This document shows positions 53,203 through 62,296 of a stretch of 64,000 nucleotides of DNA, in pieces; position 1 is the first letter of the stretch, and each line of letters starts with the position of its first letter. The stretch covers positions 4,464,001 to 4,528,000 of the forward strand of contig NZ_CP077291.1 of the NCBI RefSeq assembly GCF_019048065.1, written 5' to 3'. The notes under the pieces are model-generated. The model had not been told where the DNA came from and searched no databases. It saw only the letters and a list, made by a program, of their open reading frames with translations. The DNA comes from Citrobacter farmeri (lineage in GTDB: Bacteria; Pseudomonadota; Gammaproteobacteria; Enterobacterales; Enterobacteriaceae). Both the position numbers and the translations under genes were made by a program.

Positions 53203-54678
53203 TTAATCCTCTCGGGCAAAAAGTGCCTCTATAAAATCGTCCGCCTTAAACGGACGTAAATCCTCGATACGTTCGCCCACACCAATATAGCGGATAGGGA
53301 TGCCAAACTGATCGGCCACCGAGAAGATAACCCCACCTTTCGCCGTACCGTCCAGCTTGGTCAGGGTAATACCGGTCAGACCCACCGCTTCATGGAACAG
53401 TTTGGCCTGGCTTATCGCATTCTGCCCGGTGCTGGCGTCAAGCGTCAGCATAACTTCATGCGGTGCGTCTTCGTCCAGTTTCTTCATCACACGAACGATT
53501 TTTTTCAGCTCTTCCATCAGATGCGATTTGTTTTGCAGGCGGCCTGCAGTATCTGCAATCAGTACATCGATGTGGCGCGCCTTCGCCGCCTGGATGGCAT
53601 CAAAGATAACGGAAGCGGAGTCCGCACCCGTGTGCTGGGCGATCACCGGAATATTGTTACGCTGGCCCCAGACCTGCAACTGCTCGACTGCCGCAGCGCG
53701 GAACGTATCGCCCGCGGCCAGCATCACCGATTTCCCCTGCTGTTCAAACTGACGCGCCAGCTTACCGATGGTGGTGGTTTTCCCCACCCCATTCACGCCA
53801 ACCATCAGAATAACAAACGGCGTTTTGCCTTTAACGTTCAGCGGTTCATCGACTTTCGCCAGGATCTCGCCCATCTCGTCTTTCAGCAGACCGTACAGCG
53901 CCTCGGCATCTTTAAGCTGTTTGCGGCTGGCACCTTCTGTCAGATTGGTGATGATTTTACGCGTGGTTTCCACGCCCACATCAGCAATCAGCAGTTGTTC
54001 TTCCAGTTCTTCAAACAGATCATCGTCGATTTTTTTACCCCGGAACAGACTGATAAATCCGGAACCGAGGTTTTCTTTCGTTTTCAGTAAGCTGCGTTTC
54101 AGGCGCGCGAAAAAGCCTTCTTTGGTCGGTTTTTCCTGTTCCTGAGCGATCTCTTCGACCGGTGCGTCTTCTTCCGCCACCGGCACGACCATCTGCGCTT
54201 CTTCCGCCGCCTCCGCTGCCAGCGCCTGTGCTTCCAGCTCTTCGTCGGTCAGCTCTGGTTCGTTTTGCGCCTCTTCTTCCACCGCTTCAACAATCTCAAC
54301 GGTTTCCGCTTCTGCCTGCCACTCTTCCGCTGTGGTTTCGTCTTCGGCTTTCACCTCTTCCGGCAGCGGCAGTTCTTCGTGCTCAACGTGCGCTTCGGGA
54401 CGCGCTTCAGCAACAGCGGGCCCGGACTCAACAGACGGGAACGTTTCGATTTCCTGAACCTGTTCAGTCACCTCAACCATTTCTTCAGCAAAGGCTTCTG
54501 CCTCTTCTTTGCTGTGAACCGGTGCCTGTGCTTCTCCATCAGCCGTCGTTTCAACGGGCGCGTCGGACGGCAATTGCGCTTCAACACCCTGCTGCTCTTC
54601 GGTTTTTTGTTCTTGTTCCTGCTCTTTTTCACCAAAGCCCAGCCAGGAAAAGAAGCCACGTTTTTTTTGTTTTGCCAT
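53203..54678 (-). CDS. ftsY: signal recognition particle receptor FtsY
   Basis: The 491-residue protein (E. coli 497) has a basic N-terminus KQKKRGFFSWLGFG, a very acidic A domain rich in Glu and Ala (about 20-195) and the C-terminal NG GTPase. GTPase motifs are GVNGVGKTTTIGKLA, DTAGR and TKLDGTAKGG. It docks SRP-ribosome complexes at the inner membrane. It is first in ftsYEX and divergent from rsmD. Confidence 0.98.
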   Translation of the reverse strand: MAKQKKRGFFSWLGFGEKEQEQEQKTEEQQGVEAQLPSDAPVETTADGEAQAPVHSKEEAEAFAEEMVEVTEQVQEIETFPSVESGPAVAEARPEAHVEHEELPLPEEVKAEDETTAEEWQAEAETVEIVEAVEEEAQNEPELTDEELEAQALAAEAAEEAQMVVPVAEEDAPVEEIAQEQEKPTKEGFFARLKRSLLKTKENLGSGFISLFRGKKIDDDLFEELEEQLLIADVGVETTRKIITNLTEGASRKQLKDAEALYGLLKDEMGEILAKVDEPLNVKGKTPFVILMVGVNGVGKTTTIGKLARQFEQQGKSVMLAAGDTFRAAAVEQLQVWGQRNNIPVIAQHTGADSASVIFDAIQAAKARHIDVLIADTAGRLQNKSHLMEELKKIVRVMKKLDEDAPHEVMLTLDASTGQNAISQAKLFHEAVGLTGITLTKLDGTAKGGVIFSVADQFGIPIRYIGVGERIEDLRPFKADDFIEALFARED

Positions 54679-54803
54679 TTGCGATTACACCCCTCGCGGC
54701 CCTATATACATGGAAGCTAAAAAAATGATGAAATAGTCTATCACTTTACTTAATCCACATCACCGCCTGGAATCATCTGCAAGCGGCGGTTTGAGCAACA
54801 GAA

Positions 54804-55400
54804 ATGAAAAAACCGAATCACTCTGGCAGCGGCCAAATCCGCATTATTGGCGGACAATGGCGCGGCCGCAAACTCCCGGTCCCTGACAGTCCCGGTCTAC
54901 GCCCGACAACTGACCGCGTACGTGAAACGCTGTTTAACTGGCTGGCGCCGGTGATGGTAGAGGCCCAGTGTCTGGACTGTTTCGCCGGAAGCGGCGCGCT
55001 GGGGCTGGAAGCGTTGTCACGCTATGCCGCGGGTGCCACGCTGCTGGAGATGGATCGCGCGGTCTCTCAGCAGTTACAAAAGAACCTGGCTACGCTGAAA
55101 GCAGGGAATGCAAAAGTCGTTAACACCAATACCCTGACATTCCTGACGCAGCCGGGCACGCCGCACAACGTGGTGTTTGTCGATCCGCCGTTTCGTAAAG
55201 GGCTACTGGAAGAGACCTTAAGCCTGCTGGAAACTTACGGCTGGCTGGCGAATGAAGCCTGGATTTACGTGGAAAGCGAAGTGGAAAACGGTCTGCCGCC
55301 CGTGCCGACGAACTGGTCGCTGTACCGGGAAAAAATCGCCGGGCAGGTCGCGTACCGTTTGTATCAACGCGAAGCACAAGGAGAAAGCAATGCTGATTAA
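54804..55400 (+). CDS. rsmD: 16S rRNA (guanine966-N2)-methyltransferase
   Basis: At 198 residues it equals E. coli RsmD. The SAM-binding motif is LDCFAGSGALGLEAL and the catalytic motif DPPF is in VFVDPPFRKG. It methylates G966 of 16S rRNA in the assembled small subunit. It is divergent from ftsY and overlaps yhhL by 11 bases. Confidence 0.97.
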   Translation: MKKPNHSGSGQIRIIGGQWRGRKLPVPDSPGLRPTTDRVRETLFNWLAPVMVEAQCLDCFAGSGALGLEALSRYAAGATLLEMDRAVSQQLQKNLATLKAGNAKVVNTNTLTFLTQPGTPHNVVFVDPPFRKGLLEETLSLLETYGWLANEAWIYVESEVENGLPPVPTNWSLYREKIAGQVAYRLYQREAQGESNAD

Positions 55401-55659
55401 TCTTGGTCGACTACTGATGCTCGGCGTGTGGGCATTCTTATTGTTAAACCTGGTGCAACCCTTCCCGCGTCCGCTCAACATCTTTGTTAACGTCGCCCTC
55501 GTGTTCATGGTGCTGATGCACGGCATGCAACTGGCGCTGCTGAAATCCACCCTGCCCAAAGACGGGCCGCAAATGACCAGCGGCGAGAAAGTGCGTATTT
55601 TCCTGTTTGGCGTGTTCGAACTGCTGGTCTGGCAGAAGAAGTTTAACGTCAAAAAGTAA
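55390..55659 (+). CDS. yhhL: DUF1145 membrane protein YhhL
   Basis: The ATG at 55390, inside the end of rsmD, gives MLINLGRLLML and 89 residues as in E. coli. Two or three hydrophobic segments and the conserved QPFPRPLNIFVNVAL are visible. It is a small inner membrane protein of unknown function, translationally coupled to rsmD. It ends two bases from the convergent yhhM stop. Confidence 0.94.
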   Translation: MLINLGRLLMLGVWAFLLLNLVQPFPRPLNIFVNVALVFMVLMHGMQLALLKSTLPKDGPQMTSGEKVRIFLFGVFELLVWQKKFNVKK

Positions 55660-55661
55660 TT

Positions 55662-56021
55662 CTACGGCTGAGCGACAAAATCGACGAAGCGCGATCCTTT
55701 GTAGCTCAGCGTTCCTTTATCCCCTACCGTCAGCGCATGGTACTGCGTCGCGTCAAGACGGAATGTCTTTTCCAGCCCACCGTGCTGCGGCTTAAAGCTG
55801 ACCTCATAGCGCATGCTGGTTCCCGCCGGCGTGACCTGTTGCTGTCGGGAACGTCGGTCGTTGATGGGTTTTTCACGCTTATTGCTGACCACCATCTGCG
55901 CCTGCCGAAGCGGTGCCGCATCGTTATCGGCTTTTTCCCGCCGCTGCTGCATAAAGCGAAACGAGGCAGCGATGATAATCAACACAATGATAATAATGAT
56001 GAAAAGTGGCGGCTTACTCAT
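55662..56021 (-). CDS. yhhM: DUF2500 protein YhhM
   Basis: The 119-residue protein has one N-terminal membrane anchor (FIIIIIVLIIIAASFRF) and a soluble domain with a predicted beta fold. Length and sequence match E. coli YhhM. Function is unknown. It converges on yhhL with only two bases between stops, leaving no room for a terminator between them. Confidence 0.92.
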   Translation of the reverse strand: MSKPPLFIIIIIVLIIIAASFRFMQQRREKADNDAAPLRQAQMVVSNKREKPINDRRSRQQQVTPAGTSMRYEVSFKPQHGGLEKTFRLDATQYHALTVGDKGTLSYKGSRFVDFVAQP

Positions 56022-56162
56022 ATTGATAACTCATCAGAAAATGCGGAAATAAGCATACCCTGCCCGTTATAGTGTTGTCATCAGGTGGTCGCGGCCTCTA
56101 CACTGAACATCAGGGTTGTGAGCATACCGCTTACGAAAAAATAACGAATTCAAGGAACTAAG

Positions 56163-56789
56163 ATGCTTTGGTCGTTTATCGCTGTCTGCCTTTCCGCATG
56201 GTTATTTGTGGATGCCTCCTACCGTGGACCCGCCTGGCAACGCTGGGTCTTTAAACCCGTCACCTTATTACTCCTGCTGTTACTGGCCTGGCAGGCGCCG
56301 ATGTTCAACGCCGTGAGCTATCTGGTACTGGCCGGTCTTTGCGCCTCTCTGGTTGGCGATGCGTTGACATTATTGCCGCGTCAGCGACTGCTCTATGCGA
56401 TTGGCGCGTTCTTCCTCTCGCACCTGCTGTATACCATCTATTTTGCCAGCCAGATGACGCTCTCTTTCTTCTGGCCGTTGCCGCTGGTGCTGATGGTGCT
56501 GGGTGCTCTGCTGATTGCGGTGATCTGGACACGCCTCGAAGAGCTGCGTTGGCCGGTCTGCACCTTTATCGCCATGACGCTGGTCATGGTCTGGCTGGCC
56601 GGTGAACTGTGGTTCTTCCGTCCCACCGGGCCTGCGCTGTCGGCATTTTTGGGCGCGTCGCTGCTGTTCATCGGCAACATTGTCTGGCTGGGCAGTCACT
56701 ACCGCTGTCGTTTCCGCGCGGACAACGCCATCGCCGCCGCCTGCTACTTTGCCGGGCACTTCCTGATCGTCCGTTCACTTTACCTCTAA
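56163..56789 (+). CDS. yhhN: TMEM86/YhhN-family membrane protein
   Basis: The 208-residue protein has about seven or eight membrane segments and the YhhN-family blocks [13 protein letters not shown] and a C-terminal [10 protein letters not shown]. Eukaryotic TMEM86 relatives hydrolyse lysoplasmalogen; activity in enterics is not established. It is a single gene 76 bases before zntA. Confidence 0.93.
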   Translation: MLWSFIAVCLSAWLFVDASYRGPAWQRWVFKPVTLLLLLLLAWQAPMFNAVSYLVLAGLCASLVGDALTLLPRQRLLYAIGAFFLSHLLYTIYFASQMTLSFFWPLPLVLMVLGALLIAVIWTRLEELRWPVCTFIAMTLVMVWLAGELWFFRPTGPALSAFLGASLLFIGNIVWLGSHYRCRFRADNAIAAACYFAGHFLIVRSLYL

Positions 56790-56795
56790 TAACGC

Positions 56796-56827
56796 TTGAC
56801 TCTGGAGTCGACTCCAGAGTGTATCCT
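56796..56827 (+). promoter_or_regulatory. zntA promoter with ZntR palindrome
   Basis: -35 TTGACT (56796-56801) and -10 TATCCT (56822-56827) are separated by 20 bases, longer than normal. A perfect 22-base palindrome (56799-56820, core GGAGTCGACTCC) fills the spacer. This is the MerR-family design in which zinc-loaded ZntR distorts the DNA to activate transcription. Confidence 0.92.
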
Positions 56828-56865
56828 CCGGTTAATGAGAAAATTATCATCAACCGGAGGATGCC

Positions 56866-59064
56866 ATGTCGATACCTGCTCACGATGGCAAAAAAGCCCC
56901 ACAATTTTCATCTTTCAAGCCTGCTCCAGCGCCCCAGAAGACCGGTGACTGTTGCTGCGAAGGCGCATGCGCAACTCCTGAACCCGTTGTCGATACGGTA
57001 AAAGGCACCCGCTACAGCTGGAAAGTGTCCGGGATGGACTGCGCCGCCTGCGCCCGCAAAGTGGAAAACGCAGTGCGCCAGGTCAGCGGCGTCAACCAGG
57101 TCCAGGTGCTGTTTGCCACCGAGAAACTGGTCGTCGACAGTAACGGCGATCTCCGCCAGCAAATCGAGAACGCGGTGCAAAAAGCGGGTTACACCCTGCG
57201 CGATGAACAGACAAAGGAAGACGTCCCCGAATCCCGCTTTAAAGAGAATCTGCCGCTGCTGACCCTTACCGTCATGATGGCGCTCAGTTGGGGACTGGAG
57301 CAGTTCAACCACCCGTTCGGTCAACTCGCGTTTATTGCCACGACGCTGGTCGGCCTGTTCCCGATTGCCCGCCAGGCGCTGCGTCTGATTAAAACCGGCA
57401 GTTGGTTTGCCATTGAAACGCTGATGAGCGTCGCGGCTATCGGGGCGCTGTTCATCGGCGCCACGGCAGAAGCGGCAATGGTATTGCTGTTGTTCCTGAT
57501 TGGCGAACGACTCGAAGGATGGGCCGCCAGCCGTGCACGCAAAGGGGTCAGCGCGCTGATGGCACTGAAGCCAGAAACCGCGACGCGCCTGCGCGACGGC
57601 GTGCGGGAAGAGGTGGCGATCAACACCCTGCAACCGGGTGACATCATTGAAGTTGCCGCCGGGGGACGCCTGCCTGCTGACGGTAAACTGGTCTCTGGTT
57701 TTGCCAGTTTTGATGAAAGTGCGCTGACGGGCGAATCAATCCCGGTAGAACGCGCCACCGGCGAAAAAGTGCCGGCGGGAGCGACCAGCGTGGACCGTCT
57801 TGTCACGCTGGAAGTGCTCTCCGAGCCAGGTGCCAGCGCGATTGACCGCATTCTGAAGTTAATCGAAGAAGCCGAGGAGCGCCGTGCACCAATCGAGCGT
57901 TTTATCGACCGCTTCAGCCGGATTTATACGCCAGCGATTATGGTCGTCGCCCTGCTGGTGACGATCGTCCCGCCACTGTTATTCACCGGCGCCTGGCAGG
58001 AGTGGATTTATAAAGGGTTAACGCTGCTGCTGATCGGTTGTCCGTGTGCGCTGGTGATCTCCACGCCAGCGGCCATCACATCCGGACTGGCGGCGGCAGC
58101 CCGTCGCGGAGCATTGATTAAAGGCGGCGCGGCGCTGGAACAGTTAGGTCGTATCACCCAGGTCGCCTTTGATAAGACCGGGACACTGACCATCGGTAAA
58201 CCGCGCGTCACGGCGATTCACCCAGCCAGCGGCGTCAGCGAATCTGAACTGCTGGCGCTGGCGGCGGCCGTCGAACAGGGCGCAACGCACCCGTTAGCGC
58301 AGGCCATTGTTCGCGAAGCGCAAACGACAGGGCTGACAATCCCAGCCGCTGAGGGGCAACGGGCGCTGGTGGGGTCAGGTATTGAAGCACAGGTGAATGG
58401 TGAAAGCGTTCTGATTTGCGCCGCCGGGAAACGTCCTGCCGACGCCTTTGCCGGAGAGATTAATCAACTCGAAAGCGCCGGGCAGACCGTCGTTCTGGTT
58501 CTGCGCAACGAGAGCGTGATCGGCGTAATCGCCCTGCAGGATACGCTGCGCGACGATGCCCACACCGCCATCAGCGAACTCAACGCGTTGGGCGTGAAGG
58601 GCGTGATCCTGACCGGCGATAACCCGCGCGCGGCGGCAGCCATTGCCGGAGAGTTGGGCCTGGCGTTTAACGCAGGATTGCTGCCGGAAGATAAAGTGAA
58701 GGCGGTCACCACGCTGAATCAACAGTCACCGCTGGCGATGGTGGGTGACGGCATTAACGATGCGCCGGCGATGAAGGCCGCCGCCATTGGTATCGCGATG
58801 GGTAGCGGCACCGACGTGGCGCTGGAAACGGCGGATGCCGCACTGACGCATAACCGCCTCACGGGGCTGGTGCAGATGATCCAACTGGCCCGGGCCACCC
58901 ACGCCAATATTCGTCAGAACATCACCATTGCGCTGGGGCTGAAAGGGATATTTCTCGTCACCACGCTGCTCGGAATAACCGGCCTGTGGCTGGCGGTGCT
59001 GGCGGATACCGGAGCAACGGTGTTGGTCACCGCCAACGCCCTTAGATTGTTACGTAAAGGATAA
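56866..59064 (+). CDS. zntA: Zn/Cd/Pb-exporting P-type ATPase
   Basis: At 732 residues it equals E. coli ZntA. The N-terminus has a cysteine cluster GDCCCEGAC (about 26-34) and a heavy-metal domain with GMDCAACARKVE. The P1B features are the CPC motif in IGCPCALVIS, the phosphorylated aspartate in DKTGTLT and the hinge GDGINDAPAM. It pumps zinc, cadmium and lead into the periplasm. It is transcribed from the ZntR-type promoter. Confidence 0.98.
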   Translation: MSIPAHDGKKAPQFSSFKPAPAPQKTGDCCCEGACATPEPVVDTVKGTRYSWKVSGMDCAACARKVENAVRQVSGVNQVQVLFATEKLVVDSNGDLRQQIENAVQKAGYTLRDEQTKEDVPESRFKENLPLLTLTVMMALSWGLEQFNHPFGQLAFIATTLVGLFPIARQALRLIKTGSWFAIETLMSVAAIGALFIGATAEAAMVLLLFLIGERLEGWAASRARKGVSALMALKPETATRLRDGVREEVAINTLQPGDIIEVAAGGRLPADGKLVSGFASFDESALTGESIPVERATGEKVPAGATSVDRLVTLEVLSEPGASAIDRILKLIEEAEERRAPIERFIDRFSRIYTPAIMVVALLVTIVPPLLFTGAWQEWIYKGLTLLLIGCPCALVISTPAAITSGLAAAARRGALIKGGAALEQLGRITQVAFDKTGTLTIGKPRVTAIHPASGVSESELLALAAAVEQGATHPLAQAIVREAQTTGLTIPAAEGQRALVGSGIEAQVNGESVLICAAGKRPADAFAGEINQLESAGQTVVLVLRNESVIGVIALQDTLRDDAHTAISELNALGVKGVILTGDNPRAAAAIAGELGLAFNAGLLPEDKVKAVTTLNQQSPLAMVGDGINDAPAMKAAAIGIAMGSGTDVALETADAALTHNRLTGLVQMIQLARATHANIRQNITIALGLKGIFLVTTLLGITGLWLAVLADTGATVLVTANALRLLRKG

Positions 59065-59073
59065 CGTGTTTTT

Positions 59074-59223
59074 GCCGGATGGCGGCGTTGCCTTATCCGG
59101 CCTACGAGCCGTGTGCAGTGTATTATCTTTGTAGGCCGGATAAGCGTTAGCGCCATCCGGCCTAAGAGCCGTGTGCGGTGCATTATCCTTTGTAGGCCGG
59201 ATAAGCGTTAGCGCCATCCGGCG
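59074..59223. repeat. BIME cluster of three REP units after zntA
   Basis: Three REP units occur at about 59074-59105, 59130-59161 and 59191-59223, each with the palindrome GCCGGAT...ATCCGGC and a GCGTTAGCGCCA or GGCGGCGTT centre. The first is inverted relative to the other two. The two spacers are nearly identical (both have GAGCCGTGTGC and ATTATC), so the array probably grew by duplication of a unit of about 60 bases. It lies between convergent zntA and tusA. Confidence 0.9.
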
Positions 59224-59227
59224 TCGC

Positions 59228-59473
59228 TTACTGGCCTTTACGCACCAGATAGCGATACGGCAGAGAGTCGGTCTCTTTTGCCACCAGTTCGTGTTCCATA
59301 AAGGTACAAAAGCCGGGAATGTCACGGGTGGTTGCCGGATCGTCCGCCACAATCAGCAGCGTTTCGCCGGTCTGCATGTTGCGTACGGTTTTACGCACCA
59401 TCATCACCGGCTCCGGGCAGCGGAGTCCCTGGGCATCAAGGGTATGGTCGGGAGAGGAAAACAGATCGCTCAT
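59228..59473 (-). CDS. tusA: sulfurtransferase TusA
   Basis: The ATG at 59473 gives [10 protein letters not shown] and 81 residues as in E. coli. The sulfur-carrying cysteine is C19 in LRCPEPVM. It accepts sulfur from IscS and passes it to TusBCD for 2-thiouridine in tRNA. It ends five bases from the REP array and is divergent from yhhQ. Confidence 0.97.
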   Translation of the reverse strand: MSDLFSSPDHTLDAQGLRCPEPVMMVRKTVRNMQTGETLLIVADDPATTRDIPGFCTFMEHELVAKETDSLPYRYLVRKGQ

Positions 59474-59643
59474 CGTGGTCTCATTCACTAAAAAAACGGC
59501 TGTAGTTTACGCTCAGTTCCGGAGTAAGCCAATCAGGTTAACGATTGCGTGAAAAATAGCCATTGCATTGCAGCCGCAAAGCAGTATTATGCGGCGGCTC
59601 GAATTGGGTTCCCTCACCCCAATAACCATCAAAAAGGTACAAT

Positions 59644-60309
59644 ATGAATGCATTTACACACTCACAGCGCGTAAAAGCGTTGTTCTGGCTATCGCTATTC
59701 CATTTGCTGGTGATTACCTCCAGCAACTATCTGGTTCAGCTTCCGGTCTCCATTTTTGGTTTCCACACCACCTGGGGCGCGTTTAGCTTTCCGTTTATTT
59801 TCCTCGCAACCGACCTGACCGTGCGAATTTTTGGCGCGCCGCTGGCCCGTCGAATTATCTTTGCGGTGATGATGCCAGCGCTGCTGATCTCCTATGTAAT
59901 TTCATCGCTGTTCTATATGGGTTCCTGGCAGGGATTTGGTGCTCTCATGCACTTCAATTTGTTTGTCGCCCGTATCGCGGTCGCCAGTTTTATGGCCTAT
60001 GCGCTGGGACAGATTCTCGATGTACACGTCTTTAACCGCCTGCGTCAAAACCGCCGCTGGTGGCTGGCACCGACGGCCTCTACGCTGTTTGGCAACGTCA
60101 GCGACACCCTCGCCTTCTTCTTTATTGCGTTCTGGCGCAGCCCGGATGCCTTTATGGCCGAGCACTGGATGGAAATCGCCATCGTCGATTACTGTTTCAA
60201 GGTGCTGATCAGCATCCTTTTCTTCCTGCCGATGTATGGTGTATTGCTGAATATGTTGCTGAAAAAACTGGCAGATAAATCTGAAATCCCGGCGATGCAG
60301 ACAAGTTGA
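59644..60309 (+). CDS. yhhQ: queuosine precursor transporter YhhQ
   Basis: The 221-residue membrane protein has about six segments and matches E. coli YhhQ. Conserved blocks are GAFSFPFIFLATDLTVRIFG and TLFGNVSDTLAFFFIAF. The family imports 7-cyano-7-deazaguanine for queuosine in tRNA. AAAAAGG precedes the ATG. Confidence 0.95.
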   Translation: MNAFTHSQRVKALFWLSLFHLLVITSSNYLVQLPVSIFGFHTTWGAFSFPFIFLATDLTVRIFGAPLARRIIFAVMMPALLISYVISSLFYMGSWQGFGALMHFNLFVARIAVASFMAYALGQILDVHVFNRLRQNRRWWLAPTASTLFGNVSDTLAFFFIAFWRSPDAFMAEHWMEIAIVDYCFKVLISILFFLPMYGVLLNMLLKKLADKSEIPAMQTS

Positions 60310-60386
60310 GCTAAAGGTTCATTTTCTGAGTTGTGATAAGATGAACGAATGCGCCGTTATGGCCGTTTATCGAAAGGAAGAAGTCA

Positions 60387-60944
60387 ATGCGTAATCTGGT
60401 TAAATATGTCGGTATTGGCCTGCTGGTTATGGGGCTCGCGGCCTGTGATAATAGTGATACGAAAGCGCCGGCAGAAGGCACGGCGGCAGAAAGCAACGCA
60501 ACCGGTCTGCCGGTTTCTCTGCTGGATGGCAAACTGAGTTTCTCACTGCCGGCAGATATGACTGACCAGAGCGGTAAGCTGGGTACGCAGGCCAACAATA
60601 TGCACGTTTACTCTGACGCAACCGGCCAGAAAGCCGTCATTGTCATCGTTGGTGATAACACTAACGAAGAGCTGTCCGTGCTGGCAAAACGTCTGGAAGA
60701 TCAGCAACGCAGCCGCGACCCGCAGTTGCAGGTGGTGACCAACAAATCCATTGAGCTGAAAGGCCACACGCTGCAACAGTTAGACAGCATTATCTCGGCG
60801 AAAGGCCAGACCGCTTACTCTTCCGTCGTGCTGGGTAAAGTCGATAACCAACTGCTGACTCTGCAAATTACTTTGCCAGCGGACGACCAGCAGAAAGCGC
60901 AAACAGCCGCTGAAAATATCATCAACACGCTGGTTATTCAGTAA
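60387..60944 (+). CDS. dcrB: inner-membrane-linked lipoprotein DcrB
   Basis: The 185-residue protein has a lipoprotein signal with lipobox LAAC at about residue 21. The rest is a conserved DcrB domain with [15 protein letters not shown] and [12 protein letters not shown]. It is needed for DNA entry of phages C1 and C6 in E. coli. GGAAG precedes the ATG. It follows yhhQ by 77 bases. Confidence 0.95.
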   Translation: MRNLVKYVGIGLLVMGLAACDNSDTKAPAEGTAAESNATGLPVSLLDGKLSFSLPADMTDQSGKLGTQANNMHVYSDATGQKAVIVIVGDNTNEELSVLAKRLEDQQRSRDPQLQVVTNKSIELKGHTLQQLDSIISAKGQTAYSSVVLGKVDNQLLTLQITLPADDQQKAQTAAENIINTLVIQ

Positions 60945-60947
60945 CCG

Positions 60948-62165
60948 TCAGGATGATGAAACGGCCTCTGGCGATTCCTGCAGAGGCCGTTTTTTTAACC
61001 GCCAGGTTAACAGTAGCGCAATCGCCACCAGACCCGCCGCCGCCAGGTAAATCACCGGCACGCCAGCCCAACTCATCACCAGACCGGCCAACGGCCCCGT
61101 AACCCCCAGCGACAGATCCATAAACACCGTATAGGTCGCCAGCGCCGCCCCCTGATTCTGCTGGGGCACCGCCTTTACCGCCACCACGCCAAGCGCCGGG
61201 AAGACCAGCGAGAACCCCATTCCTGTCAACAGTACACCGATTTTTGCCATCCACGGCATCATCGCCACGCCCACCAGCAGCAGTCCGACAATCTCGACGC
61301 TAAAACAGATCATCGCCACATTCAGACCGCCCAGGCGGTTGATGCCATTAGGAAACAGCAGACGTGTACCGATAAAAGCACAGCTAAACAGGGTGAGTGC
61401 AAATGCCGCACCGTCCCAGCCTTTGGCGTCATAGAACAGAGTGATAAAGGTGGCGATCACCCCGAAACCCGCCGAGGCCAACGCCAGCGCCATCCCGTAT
61501 AGCCAGACCCGACCAAGCACCGCGCGAAACGGCAGAGGCTTCCCTTTGCTCGCTTTCACCGCAGGGCGCGGAATCGCTAACAAAATTGCCACCAGCGCGA
61601 TCCCCATGATAATCAGCGCTAATCCCTGTAGTCCGCCCCAGGTGTAAAACAGCACGCCGAGCGGCGCACCGACCGCCATCGCCCCGTAGGTCACAATGCC
61701 GTTCCAGGAGATTACCCGCCCGATATGTAACGAGCCCACCACGCCAACACCCCATAGCGTCGAGCCGGTCCCGGCGAAGCTCTGTCCAATCCCCAGAATC
61801 ACACGCCCCAGACAGAGCAACAGCAAACTCACAGCCGGCAGGCTGCTGGCGCTTCCCGCCAGAAAATAGCCCGCACCGCTGAGAAAACAGCCACACAGAC
61901 CAAAAACCACAATCTTTTTCGGACCGAGTAAATCCGCATAGCGTCCGGCATGAGGGCGACTGAGTAAGGTCGCGAAGTATTGCAGGCTGATAACCAGCCC
62001 CGCCCAGAAAGCGCTAAAGCCCATCACATCATGGACATAGCCAGGCAGCACCGCGAGCGGCAGGCCGATGGTCAGGTAGCTGGCGCAGTTAAACATCACA
62101 ACAGAAACAATGCGCAGATTGAGGCGCAATCCATTAAGCGCCGGTTCAGCGACGGGTTCGGGCAT
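60948..62165 (-). CDS. yhhS: MFS transporter YhhS
   Basis: The ATG at 62165 gives MPEPVAEPALNG and 405 residues, the E. coli length. Twelve membrane segments and the MFS loop RPHAGRYADLLGPKK are visible. It is an efflux-type carrier; E. coli YhhS has been linked to arabinose and herbicide export, but its natural substrate is unclear. Its stop is three bases from that of dcrB. Confidence 0.94.
   Translation of the reverse strand: MPEPVAEPALNGLRLNLRIVSVVMFNCASYLTIGLPLAVLPGYVHDVMGFSAFWAGLVISLQYFATLLSRPHAGRYADLLGPKKIVVFGLCGCFLSGAGYFLAGSASSLPAVSLLLLCLGRVILGIGQSFAGTGSTLWGVGVVGSLHIGRVISWNGIVTYGAMAVGAPLGVLFYTWGGLQGLALIIMGIALVAILLAIPRPAVKASKGKPLPFRAVLGRVWLYGMALALASAGFGVIATFITLFYDAKGWDGAAFALTLFSCAFIGTRLLFPNGINRLGGLNVAMICFSVEIVGLLLVGVAMMPWMAKIGVLLTGMGFSLVFPALGVVAVKAVPQQNQGAALATYTVFMDLSLGVTGPLAGLVMSWAGVPVIYLAAAGLVAIALLLTWRLKKRPLQESPEAVSSS
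60961..60997 (+). terminator. dcrB terminator inside the end of yhhS
   Basis: A 10-base stem (60961-60970 with 60981-60990) is followed by eight T. It lies 17 bases after the dcrB stop and wholly within the last codons of the convergent yhhS. Confidence 0.88.
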
Positions 62166-62296
62166 GGGGACCACCACGTTTTTACAACAATGTTTCATTT
62201 CTATCATGCCACGCCGGGAAAATCAGCAGTCAGATTAGGAATATCGGCAGCAGGCGAGCCGCTACACTTAATGAAAATCAATAACAGGATGCCACC

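Noticed and set aside
54162..54728. Plus-strand Leu/Pro/Arg-rich frame opposite ftsY
   Set aside because: It mirrors the Glu/Ala-rich acidic domain of FtsY; the composition is a by-product of GAA and GCG codons on the other strand.
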